Origin: Paenarthrobacter sp. GOM3
Lineage (GTDB): Bacteria; Actinomycetota; Actinomycetes; Actinomycetales; Micrococcaceae
NCBI RefSeq assembly: GCF_018215265.2
Contig: NZ_CP136562.1
Coordinates: 434,001-498,000, forward strand
DNA: 64,000 bases
Direction of reading: 5' to 3'
Below the pieces are notes generated by a model. It searched no databases. It was not told the DNA's origin and worked only from the letters and a program-made list of their open reading frames with translations. Below are positions 36,450-45,503 of the stretch, one piece after another (the first letter of the stretch is position 1; each line of letters starts with the position of its first letter). The position numbers and the translations under genes were made by a program.

Positions 36450-36585
36450 CTTCCCGGCGGAAGTGTTAAGAGCCTCAGTGACCCGAAACACGGCGTCCCG
36501 GCGGATATCGCTAGGATGGTGCTAGCCGTAAGCGGTCTACTCCATGGGTTACCAACCCACAGACGAATTCAGCATAGGAGTCACC

Positions 36586-37605
36586 ATGCCCATTGCAACC
36601 CCAGAGATTTACTCCGAGATGATCGATCGTGCGAAGGCTGGCGGTTTCGCTTTCCCCGCGGTGAATGTGACGTCGTCGCAGACTCTGAACGCTGCGATCC
36701 GCGGTTTCGCTGAGGCCGAATCGGACGGCATCATCCAGGTTTCCACCGGTGGTGCGGCGTACTGGTCCGGTGCTTCGGTCAAGGACATGGTGGCCGGTTC
36801 GCTCGGGTTCGCCGCGTTTGCCCGTGAAGTTGCGAAGAACTACAACGTCAACATTGCCCTGCACACGGACCACTGCCCGCAGGACAAGCTGGCGGACTTT
36901 GTCCTGCCGTTGCTGGCCGCGTCGGAGGAAGCCGTGAAGGCCGGTAAGGACCCGATCTTCAACTCGCACATGTGGGACGGTTCGCACGAGACCCTGGAAG
37001 AGAACCTGCGTATCGGCCGGGACCTTTTGCAGCGTGCTGCTGCTGCGAAGATCATCCTCGAGGTCGAGATCGGCACCGTCGGTGGCGAGGAAGATGGTGT
37101 GGAGAACGAGATCAACGAGAAGCTTTACACCACCACCGAGGATGCCCTGGCCACGATCGAGGCCCTGGGTGCCGGTGAGAACGGACGTTACCTGACGGCT
37201 TTGACGTTCGGTAACGTGCATGGCGTGTACAAGCCGGGCAACGTCAAGCTCCGCCCGGAGCTGCTCAAGCAGATCCAGGCCGAGGCGGGTGCGAAGATCG
37301 GCAAGGAAAACCCGTTCGATCTGGTCTTCCATGGCGGTTCGGGTTCCACCGAGCAGGAAATCGCTGACGCGGTGTCTTACGGTGTGATCAAGATGAACAT
37401 TGACACGGATACCCAGTACGCGTTCACGCGTCCGGTGGCCGGGCACATGTTCTCCAACTACGACGGCGTGCTGAAGGTCGATGGCGAGATGGGCAACAAG
37501 AAGACCTATGACCCGCGCGTGTGGGGTGCTTCGGCCGAAGCCGGCATGGCCGCTCGGATTGTCGAAGCAGCCCAGCAGCTCGGATCGGTCGGCAAGACCT
37601 TCTAA
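36586..37605 (+). CDS. fba: Class II fructose-bisphosphate aldolase
   Basis: 339 residues, zinc-dependent aldolase of glycolysis and gluconeogenesis. Zinc-binding LHTDHCPQ, EVEIGTVGGEEDGV, FHGGSGST and KMNIDTDTQYA are all present. AGGAG 6 nt before the ATG sets the start; the 36544 ATG is too far up. Codon use is strongly biased, as in a highly expressed gene. Stop and next start share one base (TAATG). Confidence 0.96.
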   Translation: MPIATPEIYSEMIDRAKAGGFAFPAVNVTSSQTLNAAIRGFAEAESDGIIQVSTGGAAYWSGASVKDMVAGSLGFAAFAREVAKNYNVNIALHTDHCPQDKLADFVLPLLAASEEAVKAGKDPIFNSHMWDGSHETLEENLRIGRDLLQRAAAAKIILEVEIGTVGGEEDGVENEINEKLYTTTEDALATIEALGAGENGRYLTALTFGNVHGVYKPGNVKLRPELLKQIQAEAGAKIGKENPFDLVFHGGSGSTEQEIADAVSYGVIKMNIDTDTQYAFTRPVAGHMFSNYDGVLKVDGEMGNKKTYDPRVWGASAEAGMAARIVEAAQQLGSVGKTF

Positions 37606-38027
37606 TGTCCGACGAATTCCGTAAGAATCTGATGGGGCCGGAGCCCACGCTCCTGCCCGCCGAAAACGAGATCTACCAGCACCTGGCCCTCGGCAAGGAA
37701 GCACTGGACCTCGTAGCGCAGAACCCCACGTCGTCACTCCTGTGGGCCATCCTCGCGGAGGAAGCCTGGGCGGAGGGCCGGACCATCGAGTCCTACGCCT
37801 ACGCCCGCGTCGGCTACCACCGCGGCCTGGATTCCCTGCGCCGCAACGGGTGGCGCGGCGTCGGACCCATCCCGTGGGAGCACGAGCCCAACCAGGGCTT
37901 CCTGCGTGCGCTCTACGCGCTGGGACGGGCCGCGTCGGCCATCGGCGAAGCTGAAGAGCCTGAGCGGATCGAGAAGTTCCTGAACGACTCGGACCCCAAG
38001 GCCAAGGCAGCGCTCGAAGCCCGCTAG
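37605..38027 (+). CDS. DUF3151 protein
   Basis: 140 residues. RKNLMGPEPTLLPAEN at the start and YAYARVGYHRGLDSLRRNGWRG are the family pattern; predicted all-helical and TPR-like. Common downstream of fba in actinobacteria as I recall; no function known. Coupled to fba by TAATG. Confidence 0.88.
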   Translation: MSDEFRKNLMGPEPTLLPAENEIYQHLALGKEALDLVAQNPTSSLLWAILAEEAWAEGRTIESYAYARVGYHRGLDSLRRNGWRGVGPIPWEHEPNQGFLRALYALGRAASAIGEAEEPERIEKFLNDSDPKAKAALEAR

Positions 38028-38043
38028 GGCATCACAGCCAACA

Positions 38044-38083
38044 ACGACGGCGGCCCCCACCAAAAGGTGGGGGCCGCCGTCGT
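38044..38083. terminator. Bidirectional terminator, CGACGGCGG family
   Basis: Perfect 18-bp stem (38044-38061 with 38066-38083) and AAAA loop between convergent genes. Outer arm ACGACGGCGG as in the other family members. Confidence 0.88.
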
Positions 38084-38099
38084 CGTACGAAGGGTGTAA

Positions 38100-38732
38100 C
38101 TAGGCCTTGCGCGGGATACCCGTGCGGGCCATGGCCTCGGCATAGGCGCCGTGGATGGCGTCCAGGTATTCCTGCTGGCGTGCCGGGGTGCCGGCGAAGG
38201 AGCGGCCACCGAGCGAACGGACCTTGAAGGTCTTGAAGCCACGGCGGGCGATGCTGGCCGGTGCGGCCTTCATGAGCTGGTCGGCGAGGCGGTGGGCCTC
38301 ATTGCCGTGCGCCACCAGCGCGGAGGTGCGCGGCAGGAGCTGGAGGAGACGAAGCAACGGCTTGAGTCCCTCGGTGATGTTGGCGGGCGTGAGCTTGCCC
38401 GGTTCCTCGTTGGGCTCGATCCACGGGTACGCGTTCCACGGCATCATGAGCTCGGGACGGAGACCCAGCTGCCACTGCATGCCGAGCATGCGGGTGGCTG
38501 CTTCCTCGTCGCCGGGGGTGATGAAACCCTCGCCGGAGGTGGTGCGCTGGTTGGAGAAAAGGCTGACGATGCGGCAGTCATCCATGCTGTGGGCGGGGTC
38601 GATGTAGAGGACCTCGCTGCCCGGCTTCTGCTCCTTGATGGCGTCGCAGAGCTCGTTGACCTCGGCGATGCGCGGTTCGTAGCGGCGGTTCCAGAGGATG
38701 TCTTCGGGTGATTCAGTCGCCAGTTCTTGCAT
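38100..38732 (-). CDS. Uracil-DNA-glycosylase-superfamily-like protein
   Basis: 210 residues. LYIDPAHSMDD (about 42-52), MMPWNAYPW and ALVAHGNEAHRL recall the order of motifs in the UDG superfamily (DPxH, NPxPW-like, and HG/HPS-like), but the canonical GQDPYH and HPSPLS are not kept. No catalytic claim can be made. Start ATG 38732; AGGAGA is somewhat far upstream. Single-gene unit facing the DUF3151 gene. Confidence 0.55.
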   Translation of the reverse strand: MQELATESPEDILWNRRYEPRIAEVNELCDAIKEQKPGSEVLYIDPAHSMDDCRIVSLFSNQRTTSGEGFITPGDEEAATRMLGMQWQLGLRPELMMPWNAYPWIEPNEEPGKLTPANITEGLKPLLRLLQLLPRTSALVAHGNEAHRLADQLMKAAPASIARRGFKTFKVRSLGGRSFAGTPARQQEYLDAIHGAYAEAMARTGIPRKA

Positions 38733-39041
38733 CAGGGGTTAGGTCTCCTAGGTGTTACAGCGCACCGTTCCAAGGGGCCGCGGGCATGCCGCTGCCGAAC
38801 CTCAAAGGGTGCTGTTGGGGGCTAACTAACCTTACCGGACTATGGGGGTGAACGGGTGCTGCTCCGGCGCGCCCCCGAATGAGACGCGGCGTGTTGCCCG
38901 GGAAACGTGTCGGGCGTCTCGATGGCATCGATTAACCCTTAAGTGCAGGTCTCGGCGAGCGTTTCCACGGCAAGTGGATGATGGATCGGAAGGGCAGCCA
39001 TGTTGAGACCCGTCGACGCCGACATTCATCTTGGGGGAACG
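38733..39041. other. Divergent promoter region before the SipW operon
   Basis: 309 bp without a convincing gene. GAGACGC (38881-38887) and GCGTCTC (38914-38920) form a 7-bp inverted repeat. An alternative start of the first operon gene lies at 39000 with GGAAGG upstream. Confidence 0.4.
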
Positions 39042-39659
39042 ATGTTCGCACAGGAAACAACCACAGCGGAAACCGGCCAGCGCCGCAGGAAGGCGCCGAA
39101 AGTCAGGGCAATTCTGGCTGGCGGCCTGGTTCTTGGAGTGGGCGCGGCCATCACCCTGGCAGCCTGGAACGACTCCGAATTTGCCCAAGGCACCTTCACC
39201 GCCGGAGCTTTCAACCTTGAGGGCAGCACGGACGGATCCACTTACGGCGAGAACCCGGTGGCCACGCCCGCAACGCTTGGCTTCACGGCGAACCCTGTCA
39301 ACCTGGCTCCGGGCGACGTCGTCACAGCCCCCTTCGCAGTCAGGCTTGACGACGCCACCACCAGCAACGCGACGGTTACCGTTTCCACCCAGTCCTCAAC
39401 GGGCGGCCTGATAGGCCTGACATATTCACTCACGCGGTCGACGGCGTTCGGTTGCGGCGAAGCGGTAACAGGCACCCTGATTACGGCCGGCCAGGCTCTG
39501 GGCACGACGCCGGGCAGTGTCACCTTCGCGCTGACCCAAGGCGCGGGCACCGACCCGGGCGCACCAGTCAACCTATGCTTCCGGATCACGGCCGATGACG
39601 ACCTGGTCCAATCCCAAACCGGGAGCACCACCTGGGAATTCGCCGCGCAATCGCAGTAA
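39042..39659 (+). CDS. SipW-dependent-type surface protein 1
   Basis: 205 residues. The N-terminus RAILAGGLVLGVGAAITLAA followed by WNDSEFAQGTFTAGAFNLEG is the alternate-type signal peptide of TasA/camelysin-like proteins processed by SipW. The mature part is a beta-rich domain with Cys residues in AFGCGE and NLCFRI. Start ATG 39042 follows TTGGGGGAA; ATG 39000 with GGAAGG also fits and would add 14 residues. First of five tightly packed genes; likely secreted and perhaps fibre-forming (inference). Confidence 0.85.
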   Translation: MFAQETTTAETGQRRRKAPKVRAILAGGLVLGVGAAITLAAWNDSEFAQGTFTAGAFNLEGSTDGSTYGENPVATPATLGFTANPVNLAPGDVVTAPFAVRLDDATTSNATVTVSTQSSTGGLIGLTYSLTRSTAFGCGEAVTGTLITAGQALGTTPGSVTFALTQGAGTDPGAPVNLCFRITADDDLVQSQTGSTTWEFAAQSQ

Positions 39660-39662
39660 TCC

Positions 39663-40322
39663 ATGGGTCGCCGACAAGCCGCAACCAAGCCGGGCACAGC
39701 CTTCTCCCGCCTCCGTGCGCTCCTTGCAGGGGCATTGGTGCTGGGAGTGGGCGCTTCCGTGACGTTGGCATCCTGGACTGACAGCGATTTCGCTGCGGGC
39801 TCTTTCGGCGCGAGCGTGTTCCAAACGGAGTCGAACGCCACCAAACCGTACGACGCCCTCGCAACCTGGAGTGCCAACGACGTCTCCCCAGGAGCCACGC
39901 TGGTTTTCACCGCCTCCGCCATGAGTCCCGGAACAGTGGTCTACGCACCGTTCGCCATACGGACCAAAGCCGCGTCCGTTGCCGGCGAAGTGGTACTCGG
40001 AACGCCGGCCGTGACCAGCAGTGGGACGGGAAACGCGGACTTGGGGGCGGCCCTTCGCTATCGGGTGGTCCGTTCGGCAACGTGCCAGGCGTCCGCTTTC
40101 ACCGGAACGCCGGCCTTTGTGGTGGGCAGCGACGGCGCCAAGCCGTTGACGCAAGGGCAAGCGGCCGGCGTCGTGAATCCCCTCGCGGCGGCCTCGGCAA
40201 CCCTCCCGGGCGCGCCGACCCAATTCTGCTTCGAGGTCACCCTGCCCGCGGGCGCCAACACCGCCCTCCAAGGCCAGACCGCCACGGCCATCTGGCAGTT
40301 CACGGCGACCTCCAGCTCATGA
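39663..40322 (+). CDS. SipW-dependent-type surface protein 2
   Basis: 219 residues with nearly the same signal region as protein 1 (RALLAGALVLGVGASVTLAS then WTDSDFAAGSFGASVF). Mature domain contains ATCQAS and QFCFEV cysteines in equivalent places, so the two are paralogues that have diverged strongly. Begins 3 bp after protein 1 and overlaps sipW by ATGA. Could be a major and minor subunit pair. Confidence 0.85.
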   Translation: MGRRQAATKPGTAFSRLRALLAGALVLGVGASVTLASWTDSDFAAGSFGASVFQTESNATKPYDALATWSANDVSPGATLVFTASAMSPGTVVYAPFAIRTKAASVAGEVVLGTPAVTSSGTGNADLGAALRYRVVRSATCQASAFTGTPAFVVGSDGAKPLTQGQAAGVVNPLAAASATLPGAPTQFCFEVTLPAGANTALQGQTATAIWQFTATSSS

Positions 40323-40840
40323 GCCGCCGCGATTTCCGGAGCCGCTCGCGGGAAGCAGTGCTTAATATCGCGGCCGCTGGGGGTGCTGTGTGCATACTCG
40401 CGGTGGTCTGTGCGGTGCTGTTCAACATCACCCTGATCATGTTCAAGACGGGATCCATGGCGCCCTCCATCCCGGCAGGTTCGCTGGCTGTGGTGCGCGA
40501 GATCCCCGCGGGCGAGATCAATGTTGGCGATGTAGTGACCGTGGACAGGCCCGGGAAGCTGCCCATCACCCACCGGGTGCAGGCCGTGGCTGCCGCTGAC
40601 GGGGATGGGCGGACCATCACCATGAAGGGCGACGCCAATTCCGAAGCCGATCCCGCACCGTATGTGGTGGAACGCGTGCGACTGGTCCTCTGGTCGGCGC
40701 CCGGACTGGCGCGCCCCGTGGCCGCGGCCGCCAACCCGGTGGTTCTTGGCGCTACCACTGTTGCCGTGTCGGCTCTGGTGACGTGGGTCCTGTGGCCGCG
40801 GGACGTCCGGCGCAAAAGCGGTCAGCATGTTGCGGCGTAG
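40319..40840 (+). CDS. sipW: Signal peptidase I, SipW/ER type
   Basis: 173 residues. N-terminal span, then catalytic Ser46 in TGSMAPSIPAGS; His85 in LPITHRV replaces the Lys of ordinary bacterial SPase I, and KGDANSEADP carries the conserved Asp. A second span lies at the C-terminus. It should cleave the signal peptides of the two proteins encoded just upstream and perhaps of the last gene. Coupled both sides by overlaps. Confidence 0.92.
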   Translation: MSRRDFRSRSREAVLNIAAAGGAVCILAVVCAVLFNITLIMFKTGSMAPSIPAGSLAVVREIPAGEINVGDVVTVDRPGKLPITHRVQAVAAADGDGRTITMKGDANSEADPAPYVVERVRLVLWSAPGLARPVAAAANPVVLGATTVAVSALVTWVLWPRDVRRKSGQHVAA

Positions 40841-41528
40841 TTTGATTTTGGTGTCCGCGCTGGCGGGTGCGTCCGTGTTGGGCCCCGCTGCCGCGGTTGC
40901 GGAGGGCGGGCCTTCCGGCTGGTTGGAGCTCGACGCCGGTCCGGCCGGCGAAGTGCATCGCCTCACCCCCGGCGGCAGCGCGGATTGGGAGGTGGACGTC
41001 CGGGTCCTTGGTGAACCCGCGCAATCGCTTCACCTCGGTCTGCAATCCGAGGCGGTCGCGGCCGGTTCCCTGCGGGATTTCCTGACCGTAGGGCTTCGCT
41101 CCTGCACCCAGCAATGGGTTGGGAACACATGCCCTGGTTCCCAACGCGTCCTGATGGAACCCGCAGCCATGGCCACCGCGGAGGGCGTGCGGGTGGACCT
41201 CATGGAACCCGGAAGCCTTGAGGCTGCCAGCGCCCACGTCCTGGTGACGGCAACCTTGGCCGAGGATGTGCCCGACGAAGTCCAAGGTAGCCGCACGCAC
41301 ATCGTGGTGGGAGTTCACGGTTCCGGGGACGACGCCGGTGGAGCTGGCACAGGTGGTGACGGCTCGGGCGGGAACGCAGGTAACGGGACCTTCCCCGGAA
41401 AGCCAGCAGGGCCGACGTCGGGCGCCTTGGCTGACACTGGCGCCCGGCTTGGCGGGTTCGCGCTCCTAGGGTTAGTGGCAGTCTTCTCCGGCTTTGGGCT
41501 GGCACGGTTGCGGGGTGCCGGGACATGA
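40827..41528 (+). CDS. Cell-wall-anchored protein with LAXTG sorting signal
   Basis: 233 residues. Ordinary signal peptide (MLRRSLILVSALAGASVLGPAAAVA), a beta-type domain of about 130 residues with Cys in LRSCTQQW and NTCPGS, a Gly/Asp-rich linker, then LADTG (201-205), a hydrophobic span and an Arg-containing tail. LAXTG is the motif of class E sortases of high-GC actinobacteria. Start ATG 40827 overlaps sipW by 14 nt. Could be the wall anchor for the subunits; the sortase is not in the window. Confidence 0.82.
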   Translation: MLRRSLILVSALAGASVLGPAAAVAEGGPSGWLELDAGPAGEVHRLTPGGSADWEVDVRVLGEPAQSLHLGLQSEAVAAGSLRDFLTVGLRSCTQQWVGNTCPGSQRVLMEPAAMATAEGVRVDLMEPGSLEAASAHVLVTATLAEDVPDEVQGSRTHIVVGVHGSGDDAGGAGTGGDGSGGNAGNGTFPGKPAGPTSGALADTGARLGGFALLGLVAVFSGFGLARLRGAGT

Positions 41529-42064
41529 GGCCGTTCACGGGGATCCGCGTGGGGCTGGCCCTTGCCGTGCCGCTCGCAGTAGTGCTGGCGGCGTCCAACC
41601 CTCCATCCGCCACCGAAGCGGGTTGGCAACGGGATGCGTACGGTGCCGGGACTTTTGGCACCATCACCATCCCCGCCCCCACCTTGAACGGGACGTGCAC
41701 CTACAACCCGGGCATCGCTGGCATTGGTGCCTATGTGCGGATCTTTTGGAAGCCGCCGGCAGGCTACACCCTGGCCAATTCCGAGATGCAGGCCTCCACC
41801 AGCGGATTGGGTTCCTTGCTTGCGCCTCTGACGGGTTTCTCCATCACGTCCAACACCACGGGGTCGGCGGCCGCCGGCTACGTCACGGACGTTCCGGTCA
41901 ACCTCCTGGGTGGCCTCCTGGGCCTCGGGACGGAGCTCCAACTGGCAATCGTCGTCAGGGACCCAGCGAACCTTTGGGTGTCAAAGCCGGCGTCCGTGGC
42001 CACGAACGCGGGGTTCATTGCCGGGTTGGGTGGCAGCTGCCGGAACCTGCCACCGGCCGCGTAG
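41525..42064 (+). CDS. Secreted protein, likely SipW-type substrate
   Basis: 179 residues. Hydrophobic signal region then TEAGWQRDAYGAGTFGTITI, which echoes the W-x-D-x-x-x-x-G-x-F pattern after the signal in proteins 1 and 2. Mature part has Cys in NGTCTYNP and GSCRNLPP. Overlaps the LADTG gene by ATGA; last gene of the operon. No family recognised. Confidence 0.8.
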   Translation: MRPFTGIRVGLALAVPLAVVLAASNPPSATEAGWQRDAYGAGTFGTITIPAPTLNGTCTYNPGIAGIGAYVRIFWKPPAGYTLANSEMQASTSGLGSLLAPLTGFSITSNTTGSAAAGYVTDVPVNLLGGLLGLGTELQLAIVVRDPANLWVSKPASVATNAGFIAGLGGSCRNLPPAA

Positions 42065-42294
42065 TGCCTGGGAGCTGGTTTCACTGGGGAAAACTTCAAG
42101 CGGTGGCCATTGAAGTCTCCTTGACACCAGAGAAAGCGTTGCCATCGGCTAAACTTGGCTGGTAAGAGCCCCGAACTCTTGCGCTGGTCACCGCCCGCGG
42201 TGAACTGCACCGGTTATGTCGGGGCATTCTCATGTACGGCGCCTGACTCTGGCGATCCAACCGGAGCGGGCCCGAAAGAATGGGGGAGGATCCC

Positions 42295-43584
42295 ATGCCC
42301 GCTATCGTGATCGTCGGAGCCCAGTGGGGCGACGAAGGCAAAGGCAAAGCAACCGATCTGCTCGGTGGCCGCGTTGACTATGTGGTCAAGCCCAACGGCG
42401 GTAACAACGCCGGGCACACCGTGGTTGTTGGCGGTGAGAAGTATGAGCTGAAGCTCCTTCCCGCGGGCATCCTGAGCCCCAACGCAATTCCCATTATTGG
42501 CAACGGCTGCGTGGTGAACCTTGAAGCCCTGTTCCAGGAAATCGACGGGCTCGAAGCCCGCGGGGCGGACACTTCCCGCCTGCGCGTCTCGGCCAACGCC
42601 CACCTCGTAGCCCCGTACCACCAGGTACTGGACAAGGTCACCGAACGCTTCCTCGGCAGCCGCGCTATCGGCACCACCGGCCGCGGCATCGGCCCGGCGT
42701 ACATGGACAAGGTGGCCCGCCTGGGCATCCGCGTCCAGGACGTCTTTGACGAATCGATCCTCCGCCAGAAGGTGGAAGGCTCGCTGCGCCAGAAGAACGA
42801 ACTCCTGGTCAAGGTCTACAACCGCCGCGACATCATCGCGGACGAGATCGTGGAGTACTTCCTGTCCTTCGCCGAGCGCCTGCGTCCGCTGGTCATCGAC
42901 AGCACGCTGGAGCTCAACAACGCCCTGGATGAGGGCAAGGTAGTGCTCATGGAAGGCGGCCAGGCTACGTTCCTGGACGTTGACCACGGCACCTACCCGT
43001 TCGTCACCTCCTCCAACCCCACGGCGGGCGGCGCATCAGTCGGTTCGGGCATCGGCCCCACCCGCATTTCGCGGTCCATCGGCATCATCAAGGCCTACAC
43101 CACCCGTGTTGGCGCCGGGCCGTTCCCCACGGAACTGTTCGATGAGATGGGCGTTTACCTGCAAAAGACCGGTGGCGAATTCGGTGTGAACACCGGCCGT
43201 CCCCGCCGTTGCGGTTGGTACGACGCCGTCCTGGCCCGCCACGCTTCCCGCGTCAACGGCTTCACGGACTACTTCGTCACCAAGCTGGACGTCCTCACGG
43301 GCATCGAGCAGATCCCGGTGTGCGTTGCCTACGACGTTGATGGTGTGCGCCATGACGAAATGCCCATGACGCAGACCGAGTTCCACCACGCAGTCCCGAT
43401 CTTCGAGTACTTCGACGGTTGGACCGAGGACATCACCGGCGCTCGCACCCTGGAAGACCTTCCTGAGAATGCCCGCAACTACGTGCTGGCCCTCGAGAAG
43501 CTCTCCGGCACGCGCTTCTCGGCCATCGGCGTCGGACCGGACCGCGACCAGACCATCGTGGTTCACGACCTGATCAACGACTGA
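42295..43584 (+). CDS. purA: Adenylosuccinate synthetase
   Basis: 429 residues. First committed step from IMP to AMP, using GTP and aspartate. Seen: [15 protein letters not shown]-loop (8-21), [33 protein letters not shown] and [21 protein letters not shown] 4-5 nt before ATG 42295 fixes the start; the 42280 ATG lies upstream of that site. Preceded by about 230 bp without a gene that holds its promoter and two small hairpins. Confidence 0.97.
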   Translation: MPAIVIVGAQWGDEGKGKATDLLGGRVDYVVKPNGGNNAGHTVVVGGEKYELKLLPAGILSPNAIPIIGNGCVVNLEALFQEIDGLEARGADTSRLRVSANAHLVAPYHQVLDKVTERFLGSRAIGTTGRGIGPAYMDKVARLGIRVQDVFDESILRQKVEGSLRQKNELLVKVYNRRDIIADEIVEYFLSFAERLRPLVIDSTLELNNALDEGKVVLMEGGQATFLDVDHGTYPFVTSSNPTAGGASVGSGIGPTRISRSIGIIKAYTTRVGAGPFPTELFDEMGVYLQKTGGEFGVNTGRPRRCGWYDAVLARHASRVNGFTDYFVTKLDVLTGIEQIPVCVAYDVDGVRHDEMPMTQTEFHHAVPIFEYFDGWTEDITGARTLEDLPENARNYVLALEKLSGTRFSAIGVGPDRDQTIVVHDLIND

Positions 43585-43597
43585 GTCCTACTGGATG

Positions 43598-43656
43598 ACG
43601 ACGTCGGCGGGTCACCATGGTTCCTCACGGAACCGGAGGTGACCCGCCGTCGTCGT
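43598..43656. terminator. Bidirectional terminator, CGACGGCGG family
   Basis: Arms 43598-43616 and 43638-43656 pair in 18 positions with one T-T mismatch; the loop holds an inner GGTTCC/GGAACC stem; TTTCT follows. Between convergent purA and nagB. Confidence 0.88.
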
Positions 43657-43677
43657 TTCTCCCGACTGAATCAGCGC

Positions 43678-44427
43678 CTAATGGAGTGTTGGGACCATCG
43701 CCTCCACGCGGCCCAATGAATCCGCAGCCTGTTCATCCGCGATGACCGTGACATGGGGATGGAGCTGGATGACCGAGGCCGGGCAGTCGGTAGTTACCGA
43801 CCCGTTCACTGCCCTCTCCACAGCCGAGGCCTTTTCCGGTCCGCTCGCGAGAAGGAGAAGATGCCTGGCCGCGAGAATGGTCCCAAGCCCTTGGGTTACA
43901 GCATGGGTGGGCACTGAGGACGGATTCGGGAAGAACCTTGCGTTCGCCCGCCGGGTATCCGCTGACAACGGGACCACGCGGGTCCTGCTGCCGACTGCTG
44001 ATCCAGGCTCGTTGAAGGCCAGATGCCCGTTCCTGCCGATACCCAGGACCTGGAGGTCGACTCCTCCCGCTGCCTCGATTTCCTGTTCAAACAGGGCGCA
44101 GGCGTCCTCGAGGTCTTCCGCAAGTCCGTCGGGAACGTGGATACGTTCGGGCGCGATTCCCAGCGGACCTGATACATGGTCCCGAACAAACTGTCCGTAA
44201 CTCTGGGGGTGGGGAGCAGCCAATCCCACGTATTCATCCAACGCAAAACACGTGGTCTGCCGATAATCAGTACCGCTGTCTGCGGCGAGCTGCGCATAGA
44301 CAGGCAGCGGCGAAGCACCTGTGGCTATGCCGAGGACACTTCTGGGATTTGCCCGAACCTGTTCGGCGATCACTTTTGCCGCGGCGGCACCCAGTTCCTG
44401 GCGACCTTGAACAACTACGAGTTGCAT
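43678..44427 (-). CDS. nagB: Glucosamine-6-phosphate deaminase
   Basis: 249 residues. Converts glucosamine-6-phosphate to fructose-6-phosphate and ammonia. Seen: GIATGASPLPVYAQL, FALDEYVGL (catalytic Asp), GIGRNGHLAFNEPGS. Start ATG 44427 matches the family N-terminus (MQLVVVQ); the 44463 frame start overlaps the kinase gene. Last gene of the amino-sugar operon, showing that the imported sugar ends as glucosamine-6-P. Confidence 0.95.
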   Translation of the reverse strand: MQLVVVQGRQELGAAAAKVIAEQVRANPRSVLGIATGASPLPVYAQLAADSGTDYRQTTCFALDEYVGLAAPHPQSYGQFVRDHVSGPLGIAPERIHVPDGLAEDLEDACALFEQEIEAAGGVDLQVLGIGRNGHLAFNEPGSAVGSRTRVVPLSADTRRANARFFPNPSSVPTHAVTQGLGTILAARHLLLLASGPEKASAVERAVNGSVTTDCPASVIQLHPHVTVIADEQAADSLGRVEAMVPTLH

Positions 44428-44459
44428 TGGCAGCTTCTTTCGTTGGAGGGAAAGTCCGG

Positions 44460-45503
44460 TCATTGCACCGGAGCGAGGTTTTCAATGGCCGTTCGTGCCT
44501 TGTCCAATATGGGGCCGGCCGCACCTGCCGCCTCCAGGGCCAGCATGCCCGCGCCGAGTATTGGAGGGGACGTGACCAACTGCATGTAGGCATGCGGCGC
44601 CAGTTCCCGCAGCCCGCGTTCCACCCCCGCCATCAGCCGGGCGTCTCCTGCTGCCAGGACACCGCCGCCCAGCACCACCGGGACTGACGCATTCTCGAGG
44701 TGCAAGCGCCGGAGGGCCGTTACCGCCATAAGGACAATCTCGTGAGCCTGATGGTCCACCTCTGCAGCAGCCACCTGATCGCCGGCCCGGGATGTTTCGA
44801 AAAGCACTGGGCAGAGATTGACCAATGACCTGGCCGGAAGTCGCTTGAAGTGAATGGCCTCGGTCAATGCCATGACGCTGGACAGCCCGAAGGCTTGGGG
44901 TACGGTGACTTCAAGCAGGGTCTTGGGACCCCGCCCGTCCTCGGACCGGGCAGCATGCCACAAGGCACGCGAGCCCAGGTAGCCCCCACCGCCGCTATCA
45001 CCTGAAATAGCACCGAGTGCCGGGAACCTGGCCGTGGCACCATCCGCCCGGACGCCGGCGGCGTTGATTCCGGTCCCGCAGACCACCACCACGGCATCCG
45101 GCTGGTTGGTGCCGGCACGCAGGAGGGCAAACAGGTCGTTATCGACCAGGGGCATCTGGTTACCGGACTGCGGGATCCAGCTTCTGCCTGCGATGGCTTC
45201 AGAGAACATCTCGATTTCTGAAGGCAAGTCCATGCCGGAGAGATACAGGCTCGTTTGAACCAAAGGCCTGTGGCCCACCGCTCCGTGGACTTGCGTTGCA
45301 AGGTCGTCGATCACCGACAGCGCATGTTCGAGCCCCAGGACCTGGTGGTTGGAGCCCGTGCTTCGACCGCTTGCCAACAGCTCGCCCTCCACGCTCAAGG
45401 CGACGGCGTCGGTTTTGGAGCCACCGCCGTCGATGGCCAGGACAAAGGCTCCGGGCGGCAGGTTTGTTGCCGAGGGCTGGGTTTGCTGCTGCGCCAGGTT
45501 CAT
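44460..45503 (-). CDS. BadF/BadG-type ATPase, probable N-acetylglucosamine or glucosamine kinase
   Basis: 347 residues, ASKHA fold. Phosphate-binding IDGGGSKTDAV (about 27-37), CGTGINAAG adenosine loop, ISGDSGGGGYLG, and VVLGGGVLA. Related to GspK/NAGK kinases that make glucosamine-6-P or GlcNAc-6-P. Start ATG 45503 overlaps the GH4 stop by ATGA. Its product would feed NagB 32 bp downstream. Confidence 0.88.
   Translation of the reverse strand: MNLAQQQTQPSATNLPPGAFVLAIDGGGSKTDAVALSVEGELLASGRSTGSNHQVLGLEHALSVIDDLATQVHGAVGHRPLVQTSLYLSGMDLPSEIEMFSEAIAGRSWIPQSGNQMPLVDNDLFALLRAGTNQPDAVVVVCGTGINAAGVRADGATARFPALGAISGDSGGGGYLGSRALWHAARSEDGRGPKTLLEVTVPQAFGLSSVMALTEAIHFKRLPARSLVNLCPVLFETSRAGDQVAAAEVDHQAHEIVLMAVTALRRLHLENASVPVVLGGGVLAAGDARLMAGVERGLRELAPHAYMQLVTSPPILGAGMLALEAAGAAGPILDKARTAIENLAPVQ

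Noticed and set aside
36544..36585. Upstream start for fructose-bisphosphate aldolase
   Set aside because: AGGAG lies 6 nt before ATG 36586 and family proteins start there.
42121..42155. TTGACA ... TAAACT as a purA promoter
   Set aside because: The spacer is about 23 bp, too long for a normal sigma70-type promoter.
42160..42202. Small hairpins before purA considered as a tRNA fragment or riboswitch
   Set aside because: AAGAG/CTCTT and CACCG/CGGTG stems do not make a cloverleaf or a known purine riboswitch core.
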